Assembly: GCA_002335605.1 (NCBI GenBank)
Contig: BEDY01000002.1
Coordinates: forward strand, 1,612,001 to 1,676,000
DNA from: Prillingera fragicola
Taxonomy: Eukaryota > Basidiomycota > Tremellomycetes > Trichosporonales > Trichosporonaceae
Direction of reading: 5' to 3'
Length of the DNA stretch: 64,000 nt
The notes beneath the pieces were generated by a model. The model made no database searches and was not told the DNA's origin. It saw nothing but the letters and a program-made list of their open reading frames with translations. Within the stretch, counting starts at the first letter, position 1, and the number at the start of each line of letters is the position of its first letter. Below, piece by piece: positions 33,688-45,288 of the stretch. Made by a program: the position numbers and the translations under genes.

Positions 33688-35763
33688 ATGGGCCTTCTTG
33701 CGCCGCGCCCAAAGCAGGTCCAGTGCTTCTTCTGCCATACCCAGTCGGCACCACCAGCATCCAATGGCTGGAGCAACGGCGCCTCGTCGTCGGCGTCTGT
33801 GCGCCAAGCCAACGCGCGTCACCGCCGACACAGCAACAACAATCCAACATCTAGCTGGCTGTGCGCGGCCTGCGGATGCTGGAACGCCCGCGATGCTTCA
33901 GGTACCATGGTCTCTGACTCTGCAGCAATGCACAACGCCAGCCTGAACGAAAGCAGCTTTGCTCGACGAGGTGCGTGCAGTGTTGTTGACTGTTCCTCCC
34001 CGTGTTGTGCTGCGTTACTCACACCCCAGGCCAACGATCCGATGCACACCTTCCCTCCGCACCACCGTCCGTGCCATTCTGCCGCGATTGCCTCACGAAT
34101 CAGACCTTGCTCATGAACTTGCTCGGCAACTACTTGCCAGACGAGAGCGTATGTACCCATAGCAAGCGATATTCGAGCTGACAACCCAGGATCCCGCCTA
34201 CCCGACGCTCGAACGCGAGCTCCCACAATACGTAGCAAAACTGCACGCACGGTATCCGCCAGTATGTGCGCGGTGCCAACCCGAGGTCGACGACGCATTG
34301 CGGCGTGCAGACCAGCGTGCGCAGACTGAAGCTTGGGGAAGTGCGCTCAAACGAGGACGGACCCAGACGCAGACCGCTTCAGTGCAGGGCGTTCGAGCTG
34401 GGCGTAGGAGAGGGCCGGCGCCACCTGGTCCGATGGAGGCTGCTGCTTGGAAAGTGCGGCGTATTCTGTTTGCCGTTGACTTGGTGTTTTGGATCGGGGT
34501 TGGGCTAGCAGGTGAGAGGTCCGCGCAGTGCTACAGGGCTAACAGTCAGCCCGATTCAAGCCGCCATTGTTAGCCTCTGCCTGCTCTGTGCGAGTCGCTG
34601 GCGTGCGTGTAACCACTTTCCTGCTGTGTGTGCGTGCACTGTCAATACTGTGGGCTGCGTGGGACCCGACATGGCTTCGTCGCGCAAGGAATGGGCACTT
34701 GGGGGTGCGAGGACGAGCGGTTTGGGTGGTAAGTTTTGGAACTCGCTGCTCAAGGCTGACAATCAAGACAGCCACATTGTCGTTGTTTGTTTATCGAGCA
34801 GTTGTGGCAGCGCTCTTGTCGAGCTGGTCCGCTGACCCTTTGTCTTCCCCGCCAAGACCAGTGGCGTACTGTGGTCTTGTCGACATTATTGTTCTCATCT
34901 TTGCGCTCACAAGACTGCGCCTCGACGAGCCTGTCGCGCTCACACTTGTCCGACCTGTGACCACATCTCAGCGCACGGACCTCTCTGATTCTCTACACGC
35001 CGCGCCTCCTGCCGGTTCCCTTTCGGCCCTCTCACTCTCAAACACCCCGCCCACGCCATCTCCAAACCCAATCTTTGGCCAACAATCTTTCACTCCTGCT
35101 GTTGTCGAGCCGGAGGAGATACCCATGGACTGGGAGCCGACACCCGCTCCACGCAGCCCCGGCAACCCGCCAATTTCAGATGACGATGGCCGGGGAGACT
35201 GGGACGTTTTCGGAGTTGGCAAACAACGCATGTTTCCTGCCAAGACCGAAGACACTGGGCTAGAGTCGCTTCTCGCAGGCTGGGGGATTGGCACGACTCC
35301 CAAGGCAGGACCGGTCCCACTTCCTGCCGTCTCGTTTCCGGCCGCCCCACTCGCCCCACGACCAGGACTTGTGCTCGACGACAAATTGCTACGCACCGTG
35401 CGCAAGTGGCTGATGTTTGGCCGTGTTGTGGCGCTCGCAAGTCTTGGAGCAGCACGATTCGCATCCCTCCCAGCGCTGCTAGTTGCCATTCGCCTCGCAC
35501 TGTGGACTCTCCTCCGCCTCGAAGCATTCACAGCCGGCCTTGCACTCGTGCTCTCTGTTAAAGCAGCTCAACCTCTGCCTGCATTGGTGTACGCGTGCGA
35601 CGCGGCTGTACGCGCAACGGCGCTCACCGCGCACGCGTTTGGAGGCCTTCCGACGCTTCCCGATGCGCTGCTGTACCATACCGCCCTCCTGAAGGCGTAC
35701 CCAGCGGAAGCAGCGTGTACCGCCTGGACACTGCTGGACGCTTTTGTTCTCGTGTCAACCTAG
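33688..35763 (+). CDS. IMA1: Inner nuclear membrane protein Ima1/Samp1-like
   Basis: Five exons (33688-33970, 34030-34148, 34190-34511, 34550-34728, 34768-35763) give 632 aa. The Ima1 N-terminal zinc domain is clear: VQCFFC with Cys13 and Cys16, WLCAACGCWNARDASG, then PFCRDCLTNQTLLMNLLGNY and PPVCARCQPEV. Several membrane spans follow (FAVDLVFWIGVGLA, TTFLLCVRALSILWAAWDPTW, CGLVDIIVLIFAL and a hydrophobic C-terminal half). S. pombe Ima1 and metazoan Samp1 sit in the inner nuclear membrane and couple heterochromatin or LINC complexes to it. The third and fourth introns are short (38 and 39 nt). The fourth appears to use an AAG acceptor, because the CAG four bases downstream would break the frame. 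Confidence 0.85.
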
Positions 35764-36587
35764 CGCGCCGCTGGTGCACCTGGCGACAGTGTCGGGTGTG
35801 GAATGCCGCGACACCGATCGCCAACTCCGAGCCGATACTAGTGTGGCATGTGTAAGCTGTTGCACGGCCTGCTCTGCGCCGCAGATCTGCTGGCCCTGCC
35901 GATTTCGGAACATGTGGTGCATTGGCGTAAGACAGCGTGATGCTAGTCTGGTTGTCTGAGACGTGTCTTGTGCTGCATGACACGGGTGTCGATGTCCCGC
36001 TACCGCGACGTTTGTAAGGCTCTCTCGGATGTATTACTTGCTCGGCCTGGTGCTGTCGCCGTGGTCCATGCCCGACACCATGCACTTCTCCTCTTTGTCC
36101 TCTTGCACTATGTATGTGGGCGTCCCCTAATTGCTATTTGTCACCGACCAGAGTGTTCTAGCGGCTAGAAAGCACTGGCTTACGGAGGGACGCTTTCCGT
36201 CGATGCCGTTGCCATTGGCGTTGTGTCTGTGGATAATCGCAAGGTGTATGGGTTCGACCCAGCCGCCAGGGGCCAACGCAGTCCTGTGCTAACAGTTGCT
36301 CTCATATTCTAAGCCTTTGCGTTGCCGGGTGCACGCATGGAATGCAGTTTACGTGTGGAAGCCTCGGCTGTAAACTGCCCTATACTCAGTTAGGAACGCT
36401 CACACTACGGAATGCTGGACAGCGAGCACCACATGGCCAGGATCGACACGGCAAGGACCAGTAAAGTAGTGTGGCACTTGATGGGCAACAGGAACGAGTT
36501 TCGGGTCTTGCTCAACTGTTCAGCGTCGTGGAGGTGAGGTGCAGATATCCTGGCAACTGGTATGGACCCCATCGAACACTCATTCCC

Positions 36588-36623
36588 ATCGTCAACCGCA
36601 TGATTATCGTCAACCGCATGATT
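36588..36623. repeat. Perfect 18-bp tandem duplication
   Basis: Two adjacent identical copies of ATCGTCAACCGCATGATT lie in noncoding DNA. No other copies were noticed in the window. Confidence 0.8.
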
Positions 36624-38039
36624 CTCCTCCAAGTACCCAGCTCGGCACTTCACGAATGTGGCGCGGCAAGTGCCACAAGCCAAGCACACGCACTATGCAT
36701 TTGCCAAGCGGCGGCACTTCCAATTCACCGAGTGATCCTGTTTTGAGGCCAGTCCGTGAGGCCGTGAGGCCATGAGCAGTTGTTGATGTTGCGCCACCTC
36801 GTTCCGAGCGAGCTGGTGATATGCGCCGGACAAGGCCGTGTGCGGCTTGAGAAGCAGCCAGTGACGAGTGTGCCTTTGTCTTGCCTTTGCTCATGCTACA
36901 CACACTGCGTCTCGCTGCATGCTGGATTAAGTCTGCGTCGTTCGGGGCTACAATTCGGGGCAATTATTTTTGTCTACTGGAATCACGCGTCCAGGAGACG
37001 CAAGGTGCAGGATCAAGCGGCGATCACACTCTCGTAACGTTGCAGGGCCACCTTGGACCCAGCCAGACACCGCATGCTCTCTCCATCCCTGGACACCACA
37101 CTATGTATGCTTGACTAGCACTGATTGGTTGGCATTGACTCGCTGTTCGGCCAGCGCGTCGTTTTTTCTCCTCGTTCTCTCGCTTGAAAGTCACCTTCTC
37201 GGATACCGGACTGAGGCGTGCCCGCTGATCGCTGGCCGATCACAACGAGTACGACGCTCTTGTGCATGCCTCGGTATGCAATGTGGTTGGTCCGTCGACG
37301 GGCATTGAATGTCCGCGCTAGCAAGGCGTTTCAGCCACACAATCCGACCCAGTCCCTTTGAGAGGCGTCGCAGCGCGTCATGGGCATTGTCGTGGATATC
37401 TTTGGGGTTGAAGAAAAGTCAGTGTTGCCTAGCGGTCACAGCCAAGGCACAGTACGACGCATCACTCTTCTCTAGCTTCCATGAACGACGCCATGGATCT
37501 ATAGACCCAGGGCCAGCACGTCTTGTTCTCACCAACACTGCTGTATCCGCAGTGACTTCAGCCACTGGGTTCAGCCAGCTAGCTGTCCAGTCGATACCAA
37601 TTCAACGTGGCGCGGGTGTACATGTGCGACCTTATCGCACGTTTTTTATTGTTCTCTGTCCGCCAAGCCCTTTGTAGTCGAATGACTCGGCGAACTCGGC
37701 GAGTTGGCCAGCTCTCTAGATGGACACAACCAGATAGAGGCGTCTCGAATAGCTGCAGCTCTGGCGCGTGCCTGCGCCATCCATCGGTGTGTATTTCTGG
37801 GTACAACTCTCAGCACGCCGCCCTCACCAACAGTGGCGCACACGATTGTTCCGGAGGGGTCTGGCATTGATGGTACCTTCCCAGACCAAACCTCGATCTC
37901 ACGTTCACTCTGTCTGACCCTGTAACACTGCGCCACGGCTCTTTCGATGCAGCTACAACCAGTTGCATGCTCAAGAGCGGACGGGCACTGATCGCACTGA
38001 GCGGCAAGGCCGCCGCGGCGGCGGCGTTCATTTCTGCGA

Positions 38040-38747
38040 TCAAGGTCGCTCCGAAACCATGGGTGGCGCAAAAGGTACGTCGTGGCGCGCTCGTTCCTCC
38101 CTCTTTCCTTCTTGCGGTTCCCATCCGACCCACTCATGTCCTCGGCGCGCTAATGAGCCGCCTTGTGCCGGAAGCGCAGCATCTAGAGAGCAGCCGCAAA
38201 AGTGACCAAAGTACGGCGTGTGCGGGCCGATATCGGCGAGGAGATATTCGGTGCCCAGGGCACACTGTATCACACCATGTCTTGCTCGGCGCGCCACTTG
38301 GACGCCACTGTGTCGCGCCCCCGAGGCCATGCTCCCCTGAGCCTTTGCTGCAGGGACTGGCCAGAACAGCTTTTCAAGCCTATCTAACGCCAGTTCGTGG
38401 ATGTCGTCGGCGGCGTTGGCTAGGGCCGATCCCCTGACTGCCCTGGGTATGCGTTCCAGAAGGGTGGACGAGAGAACCAGAATATCCCATGGTGGAATCG
38501 ACGCTACGGACCTGGTTTGCCGGATCTGTGCTACTCCTGCACTCCAGCGCTCCACTAAGCCAAGAAGACCATGTGTCATGATCAAGCCTGGATTGCGAGG
38601 TATGCGGATCGCCATGCCTTGACTGTCACGAACGTCAATGCGCAGCCGGGTGACAGCTGGTGGTCGTGCGGTGGCGGCTCCCGGTGATGCATAGACGACG
38701 CGAGTGAGCATGCGCGTGCTGTACCACGTTCGCGCTTCGTCTCGCAT
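38040..38747 (-). CDS. Weak candidate: 235-aa orphan ORF
   Basis: A continuous minus-strand frame starts at ATG 38747. The middle reads like a folded protein (TRLRIDVRDSQGMAIRIPRN, then LIMTHGLLGLVERW and LVLSSTLLERIPRAVRGSAL) and ends Arg/Glu-rich. Codon use includes ATA, TTA, CGA and AGG, which confident genes here use sparingly. No domain, signal peptide or membrane span is recognised, and no splice signals extend it. It may be a chance ORF, a fast-evolving orphan or a decayed gene. Confidence 0.22.
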   Translation of the reverse strand: MRDEARTWYSTRMLTRVVYASPGAATARPPAVTRLRIDVRDSQGMAIRIPRNPGLIMTHGLLGLVERWSAGVAQIRQTRSVASIPPWDILVLSSTLLERIPRAVRGSALANAADDIHELALDRLEKLFWPVPAAKAQGSMASGARHSGVQVARRARHGVIQCALGTEYLLADIGPHTPYFGHFCGCSLDAALPAQGGSLARRGHEWVGWEPQEGKREERARHDVPFAPPMVSERP

Positions 38748-40347
38748 CCATCGCGCTGGCAGTGCGATACGATGTGGTGGCGTTTACAATCAATCTCGCT
38801 CGCACGCCTCTGTTCGAACCGCCACTCGCTCCGTGCTCACTCGCTCGCCCCAGCACCGGGCCGTTGGACCCGCTCGGCGCATGCGTCACTGCCTGCCTGC
38901 ATGCACGTCATTCCGAGCTGTATTGAACCCTCTGCTCAAGCGCCCTCCGCGGCATGCACCCATTTCTATGCAACCCAAAGCCTACTTTGCTCGATGGAGC
39001 AGCTTTTAGCTGTTGGTCCGCTCAGTGTCCGACAGACCGGCAGAGCCGAGTGGCTGGTTACGCCGAGCGCTCCGACTGAAATGCGCCGAAATGCGCCACT
39101 CGGCGCCCTGACTCTGAGCGCCTCTTGACCCCTCTTGGACCCAGAAGATGGCATGGGGCTACCAGCTGCGCACTGGCTAGCTGGATCTCACGGATCAAAG
39201 ATCAGAGATCAGAGAGGCGGCGCCGGCGCGGCCGGTGAGAGGCAGTTTCGGTCCGGGAATGTGTCGGTGTGCGTCCGGTGAAAAGAGATCTCTCTAGTTC
39301 TCTAGATCTGACAAAGGGCAAAAGTTGGGGGGAGCGGGTGGAGACTGACTGAATAGTAGTGGTGGGCAATTGAGCCAGCTGGTGGTTACGCGTGCCAACG
39401 TCATGGAACGAAATCTTGGTTCTGGCGAGTTTAGGGAATGGATCAGAAATGCACAGATGCCGCGAGAAATGTAACGGTGAGGTGATGCCGGCGTCTGTGT
39501 CTATTCACGATCGCGTCTGGCGCGTCTCGATGTCGTGAGCAGCGAGGCCTGGATGCTGTCAGAGTGCACATGAATTGTGCATGACGGCCGAGTGGGGGGG
39601 TCGGTCCGGACGGCGAATGGACCCGGGCGACTGGCTGTTTGCCGTGGAAGAGGTTCCAGGGAAGAAAGAGAAGGTGGCAGGGAAGACAAACTGCTAGCAT
39701 CAAAGTTTGTTTTTCCCTTGCCAACTTATTCTTGCTAGGGTCATTTCAACAGCGACGCCACCTGGCACCTGCCGGACAGTCGGCACAAGATGCAGGCAGA
39801 ATCACGCAGAGCAGCAGCAGCCGCACGAGGAGCATGCATGCGTGCCTCCTAGTCTCATCCTCACTCAGGAACTGAATTAGGACAACATGCGCGTAAACTA
39901 CGAGAGATCGGTACCACAACTCTATTGTAACCTGAGACACCATCTGCGACGTCGACGGCCAGTCTTCAACGCCATGGGTTCCTAAACTCTCCTGGACCCA
40001 TGCTCTCTCCTTTTCTCGACCGACAGGCAGGCCAGGCAGGCTCAGCGCCCAGGACAAAGAGACTGCCCAGGGTAGGCAGGCCAATTCCATTCAAAGTGCA
40101 CCATTTGTTCCGACTGTTCCAAAAGAGAGTCGCCCCCTCGTCGTCCACTGGCGTGTACACCACCTGCTCTTTGCTTGCTGCTGCCTCTTCGGTGCCTCCT
40201 AACGCCACCCCCAAACTTTGGATCCATTGGACCGAAACACGCCTCGCAAGCCCCCCCTAAAGACGCCACTACTGCGCCTACCAACTGTTTGTCACCCTGC
40301 CGCCGCGCTCCTGCCAGGTCGAGGAGGCAGTCCATTCTGAGGGCCAC

Positions 40348-40467
40348 ATGAAAGAAAAGCCCTACGAGCCAAACCCCCCCAGCCTTGACCAACTATACTG
40401 TCAGCGACCAGTTCATCGCCGTCTTGACTCTCTCTCTTGTCTCTTGCTCCTCTCCTATCAACTCTGA
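40348..40467 (+). promoter_or_regulatory. Possible upstream ORF in the leader of the Zn2Cys6 factor
   Basis: An ATG at 40348 opens a 39-codon frame (MKEKPYEPNPPSLDQLYCQR at its start) that ends at TGA 40465-40467, 148 bases before the main ATG. If the transcript starts upstream of 40348, this would be translated first and could restrain the main ORF. The transcription start is not known, so this is inference. Confidence 0.3.
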
Positions 40468-40615
40468 AAGTAAAAAGTCGAAACGACGCGTCTCTACACA
40501 TATCCAGTTGTCTCTCGTTCCGACATCCCCGTCTGCCGGCATTGTCGATCATCTCGTCTTCCCTCCCCTCCACCAACACCATCTCTAGATTGCCGACGCG
40601 CTCCCGTCAGTCGTC

Positions 40616-42481
40616 ATGTCTGAACCACTCTCATCCACCCTCCCTCCAATCTCTTCCCTCTTTTCATCCTCGGACAGCAGAGCAAAGCATGCACGCAACA
40701 GTGCATCCAGTGGAAGCTCATCTCCACCACTCTCACCGCGTACGCCAGGCAATGCCCCTGAGGTAGGCCCTTCGCCAAAGACTGGCTTCGCACCAGTTCC
40801 AGGAGGACTCGAGGGCAAGAGACGCGCTCCCCCACCGCTCTCGCTGCCTCCTCTCGGTGCATCGGTTCCCCTCGTGAGAAAGCCTAGCGATGAGCGCCGT
40901 ACCATTGCAAGCCTGCTCAACGAGCCGTCATCGGCGCGAGGTGCAACCACGCCGTTGACCACCACCCCTGGCTCTGAGCCATTGAGGACCCCCGTCAGTG
41001 GCCATCCGCGCGGATCTCTCGACCACGACTACCACCCTCACCCCCATGCCCAGTACCTGCAGCCCGCTCCAAGGCATCCGCCCGGTCACCGCTACGACCC
41101 TCGGTCTGCGACGCCAACAGGCGCGCCACACTTTGAGCAAGCAGTCGGCCGCCCCGATATTGGACGTCGCCACTCGTACCACCCTGGGCCTTCTCCTCAT
41201 CACGTCGAGTACCGTGGTCCGCCTCCCCCGCACCATCAGGTCCACCACCCGCATCCCCACCACCACCACCAGCTCCACCCCCATCCTCACCAGCCGCCAC
41301 CCGTCCAGGCTCACCCGCCACACCAGCACACCCAATTCTTGTCACCAGAGTATGCCTACGACCTTCCCAACGGGCATGCCCCACCGGGTGCTCAGCCGTT
41401 TGCGCTCAACGACGACGGACTGGCGAACGGCGCGCGTGCACCCATCTCGCGCACCACCCGAGCATGCGATGCCTGCCGCGCCCGTAAAGTGAGGTGCAGT
41501 GCCGACGGTGCCGCTGGCGGCCGCGCCGGAGCTCCCTGCTCGCGCTGCCGCGAATCTGGGCGCGAGTGTCTCTACTCGTCGACGCAGAAGAAGCGTGGGC
41601 CTTGCCCTGGTCGTCCTGGTAGTGAGCGAAGCGGCCGCAGTGTCTCGAGCCAAGGCAGCAACCGCGCCTCGCGCCGCTCCCTTGAACCTCAGCAGCAGCG
41701 CGAGTGGGACGCGTCGCCTCAGTTTGCTCACCCCAATGGACCCCGTTCGGCACCTGCCCATCCCATCGATGCATACCCCTGGAACGGAGCGCCTCACCCA
41801 GCACAGGCTCAGCAGGACCCTCGCCACCACCGCGAGCGCTTCCACCCATACGCCCACTCCGCTGCTCCTGACCGTCGGGCGTCGGCAGGTTACGAGCGCC
41901 GCGAGCTCTCTCGCAGCGCCCACACCAGCCCCCGGCGTCCTGCCACCGTCGTCGTCCAAGCGCCCCCGCACACCCAGTGGATGCACCCGCAGGACCACCT
42001 CGATGGCCGCATTCGTGATCGCCAGGCTGCGACACGCGAACGTGACCCTCGTGATGTTCGTCAAGACAGGATGCCTCGCGAGCACGAACACCCGCGCCAG
42101 CGTACACCTCGCGACTCGGCCTACGGCGTGGCCGGGGCTGAGTCCATGCCTGCCGATTACTTTGAACGTGGTGCCGTGCGTGACCACCGCGAACGCGCAC
42201 CCGTAGCTGGCTGGCCCGAGCATGCTCCTCGTCAACCCCCTGCCAGCGCTGCGGTCCTCGACGGCCACCTCCAGTTGCCCCCCCACGGCCACCCCCACTC
42301 GCCCCATGGCCACCCTGCCCACTCGTCTGGCTATCCACCCCACATGGTCTACGTGCCCCGTAGCCGCTCGCCCATCGACCCGCGCCAGCCACAGCGCGCA
42401 TGGACTGGAACTCCTCAGAGCGCCCCCGCTCGCCGCGAGTACTTTGACTTGAGCCCTCGGGCCGCGCACCACGGTGTCTAG
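40616..42481 (+). CDS. Zn2Cys6 transcription factor with His/Pro-rich N-terminal half
   Basis: One intronless exon encodes 621 aa. The zinc cluster lies at residues 284-318 (RACDACRARKVRC ... CSRCRESGREC), with spacing C-x2-C-x6-C-x13-C-x2-C-x6-C. The x13 loop (SADGAAGGRAGAP) is longer than the usual x5-x12. A basic linker follows (STQKKRGPCPGRPGS). The N-terminal part is Ser/Pro-rich, then a His/Pro tract at about 140-240 (HHQVHHPHPHHHHQLHPHPH). The C-terminal half is Arg/His/Pro-rich low complexity. The fungal-specific middle homology region found in many Zn2Cys6 factors is not visible. The target pathway is unknown. It stands alone between two gaps of more than 4 kb, as heavily regulated genes often do. 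Confidence 0.88.
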   Translation: MSEPLSSTLPPISSLFSSSDSRAKHARNSASSGSSSPPLSPRTPGNAPEVGPSPKTGFAPVPGGLEGKRRAPPPLSLPPLGASVPLVRKPSDERRTIASLLNEPSSARGATTPLTTTPGSEPLRTPVSGHPRGSLDHDYHPHPHAQYLQPAPRHPPGHRYDPRSATPTGAPHFEQAVGRPDIGRRHSYHPGPSPHHVEYRGPPPPHHQVHHPHPHHHHQLHPHPHQPPPVQAHPPHQHTQFLSPEYAYDLPNGHAPPGAQPFALNDDGLANGARAPISRTTRACDACRARKVRCSADGAAGGRAGAPCSRCRESGRECLYSSTQKKRGPCPGRPGSERSGRSVSSQGSNRASRRSLEPQQQREWDASPQFAHPNGPRSAPAHPIDAYPWNGAPHPAQAQQDPRHHRERFHPYAHSAAPDRRASAGYERRELSRSAHTSPRRPATVVVQAPPHTQWMHPQDHLDGRIRDRQAATRERDPRDVRQDRMPREHEHPRQRTPRDSAYGVAGAESMPADYFERGAVRDHRERAPVAGWPEHAPRQPPASAAVLDGHLQLPPHGHPHSPHGHPAHSSGYPPHMVYVPRSRSPIDPRQPQRAWTGTPQSAPARREYFDLSPRAAHHGV

Positions 42482-45006
42482 ACCACTTGCATATCCTCTC
42501 CCCCACCCACAGTGCCCAGTGGCGCCTCACGACTTTAGACTAGTTGTAGAATCTTTGATGATGGACTCGCCGGTTTTGGCGACACGATTACGCTTTCCGC
42601 ACAACACAGCAACAACAAGCATGGCAGCAGCCAGCGGACGGGCGCTTTCGGGGATGATGATCGCTGCGATCGAAAACTCTACTGAACTCCACCCATAATG
42701 ATTCATTGACGCGAGGCCGCTTTTGGAAACACCCAGCGACCCAGTGAGCCTCCCGAGCACGACCCGAGGGTTTGGAAACACTGGCCACGCCAGACGCATA
42801 ACTTTTGTGCCGGGGACCTTCTGAGGGCCCCTCCTCTGCCCCTACTGCCGGGCGTGCCGATGCACCTGCCGGGCAGCCGAGGAGTGCCCTAGCCACTGCC
42901 CTAGCTGAAGAATACGGCTTGTCGGTCGGGCGTCATGGCCTGCGCCACGCGTATAAGGTTTGTGGTAAGCCTGCTCTTCTGTTGCTGGGCGCGGGCGCTG
43001 TTGACTGGACTGGATGTGCACAACTGCACATCATGATGGGCTCTCAACCATGCCGGTATTGACGACTTTGACGCAGCGTGACAATTCAGTGTTGCTAAGG
43101 GTAGCGCCGTGGACAAGGTTTGAACAAGCTTGGTCGCGATAAAAGGGTCGCGAACGTAAGAACGAGGGTTTGGCCGAAGTGCTGGGATTGCTCAGTGTGC
43201 TTGCTGAACGACCGGCTGTTCGGCAACGTTGGATGCACCCATGGGTGCGGATAGTGGCCTTGCCTTCCCTGTCGTGAGTCATTAACAGTGTGCGCACGTC
43301 TGGTGGGACAACGGCGTCGACGTGCAAACAGGGCTCAGTGTGATCGTCGGAGCGAATGGATTCTTTTCGGGTCCTGATTTTCGGGTTAGGGCCTGGATTG
43401 AACGCAAGGATAGACGGAGTGCGCAATCCCCCCCGCTCGGCGTCATGAGTGGGCTAGCTCTGCATGCAGGTGTGAGGACGTCATTCAGTGAGGCAATTGA
43501 TGGACGCAGATGGACAGTATTGCGGGCAGTGGAGCGTGGGAGTAGAGTGGAGAACCTTTGGAACTCATACGCGTGGTCTGGCATGTGGGCGTAATTAGCA
43601 GCCTGTTAATATTGCCGGGCTGTGGAAGGCTCAGCCATGCTCCCTCGTTATGCGCATTCTGCGCAGCTGGCAGTTGCCAGCTGCAGCCTGAGGTACAATA
43701 CAAACCACAGGCGTCCAATTAGCCGGCTAACTCATACTGCTCCAACCAGCCGGGTGCTCCACGAAGTCATAGCCCACCTCCCTACCCTACTACCCTTGGC
43801 GTCGCAACCCAGCCTACGACTCCAAAGAACAAGAACATGCCCTTGCTACAAACCACTCTCTGCGCCAGCTCAGGTCATACAGGAGAACACAAGTGGGGCG
43901 GAGAAGATAGGACCTCCAGGAGCACAAGAGAAGTGGCCGCAACCTTGGAGATCACATTGCTCAGACCACATCAAGATGCCGCCGGCCAGAACAAGTCGCC
44001 GCATCCCTTCCTCGCCACTGACAGCTCCAGCAGCCACCAACCTATACCTTCTCTAAAGCGAGCATCGTATCGAAGCAAAAAGTTGCACATGCCCAGTATC
44101 AAAGCTCGCCTACTCGCTTGCAGAAGCCACCGTCATCAACTATCGCAACCTGGGGCTCTCAGTTCGGGGGGCGTTGCAAAGGCTTTGCCTCTCGCCAAGA
44201 CAGACACGTCACCGTGCAGGTCCTCTTGCGAGGTCTTCCTGCAGGAGCTTCCGAAATTTGGGGTAGGATTAGGAAAACAGACCACAACCATGCTGGCTAC
44301 ATGCTTGGTCGGGGGACACGGACGCGGACACGGACGTAGCTACGGAATGGGGCGTTGGACGGAATAATGTGGCCAGGAGGAAATGTGGTGCCCATTCACG
44401 AGTGTGGCAGTCATCGTGGATGCTTACGCGACTCGTATCGACTATGACATGGCCATCATGTAGCTCAGAAAGGCGTGAACAGTGGTTCGAACGTCTGAAA
44501 GGCTCGAAAAGGCTCTTGGACCAGCAAGAAATTGAGAATATGACGGAAGTGAGACGATATCGTTCTTCAGGCAAAACTGGCAGGGTCAGCGTTGAGTGGG
44601 TCAGTCCTTTTCTTGCTTGTCGACAATAACAGTGCAGCAGGATTATCAGATTCCTTATGTAAGGGATAGCTTTGCAGAGTCTGTAAAGCACAGATGCTGC
44701 AGCTGGGGAAGAAGCCAGCTTCTGCTAAGAACCGCCGGTCCCCGTACAATTCCTCAATGTCCAGCCTCAGGCCAATCCACCACTCAGAGATCCAACAGCC
44801 ACAAGAACAGCTGTAACAGTATTCGGAGCTTCGCACAAGTATCGGCCCGCAAAAGACGGAGATCATACCATCCGCAGCTTAGTCGATGCGACCTCGTCGC
44901 CTCAGGCTCGCCAACCTCGCTCCAACCCACAAATAACACCTCATGACGAATCAGCTTGTCTACAATAGCTCCTCCCTGTAGCCGGCGTTTTCGGCGCCTG
45001 CAGCAC

Positions 45007-45288
45007 TTATCGCACCGCATCGGCAGACACATCGGCGAGCCCCGCCCACTCGCCGACCGCCGACTCTGCACCCGGCCGAGTGAGGCGTAGCAGCAGCTGC
45101 GGCCGGTCCTGCGCCACCACCAAAGCACAGAAGCTGTGAAGCAGTTCTACACCGACGAAAGCCCCGGTGGCGGTGGCGCGAAGGGTAAGTTCGGCTCGAA
45201 TCGAATCTGCATCGAAACGGACGAGGGAGGTCTTTTTTGGATCCGACGCCGCCGCCGTGGCTTGCGCCGAGGGGCCGAGCATAAACAC
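45007..45288 (-). CDS. Weak candidate: 93-codon exon-like ORF
   Basis: A minus-strand frame includes SLVRFDADSIRAELTLRATA and continues with TGAFVGVELLHSFCALVVAQ and RPQLLLRLTRPGAES. It is hydrophobic-patterned and unlike the Arg/Ser-rich shadow ORFs nearby. A TGTAG acceptor-like site directly precedes the frame (plus strand near 45290), but I could not find a matching upstream exon or a clean downstream donor. It could be a gene remnant or chance. Confidence 0.2.
   Translation of the reverse strand: MFMLGPSAQATAAASDPKKTSLVRFDADSIRAELTLRATATGAFVGVELLHSFCALVVAQDRPQLLLRLTRPGAESAVGEWAGLADVSADAVR

Larger units (their letters stand above)
35764..40615. other. Gene-poor stretch of 4.9 kb upstream of the Zn2Cys6 factor
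   Basis: No confident gene lies between IMA1 and the transcription factor. The only long frame is the 235-codon minus-strand ORF at 38040-38747, listed separately. An 18-bp tandem duplication is at 36588-36623. The final ~350 bases are a pyrimidine-rich leader containing an upstream ORF (40348-40467). No transposon, tRNA or rRNA signature was seen. Confidence 0.45.

Noticed and set aside
36240..36300. A GGTTCGACCC sequence resembling a tRNA B box
   Set aside because: The flanking bases do not form a T-stem and no A box or acceptor stem lies at the right distance. Similar hits near 38815, 44485 and 47570 fail the same test.
41406..42530. Antisense ORFs of more than 370 codons across the Zn2Cys6 gene
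   Set aside because: The sense frame carries a complete zinc cluster; the antisense frames only reflect GC-rich third positions.
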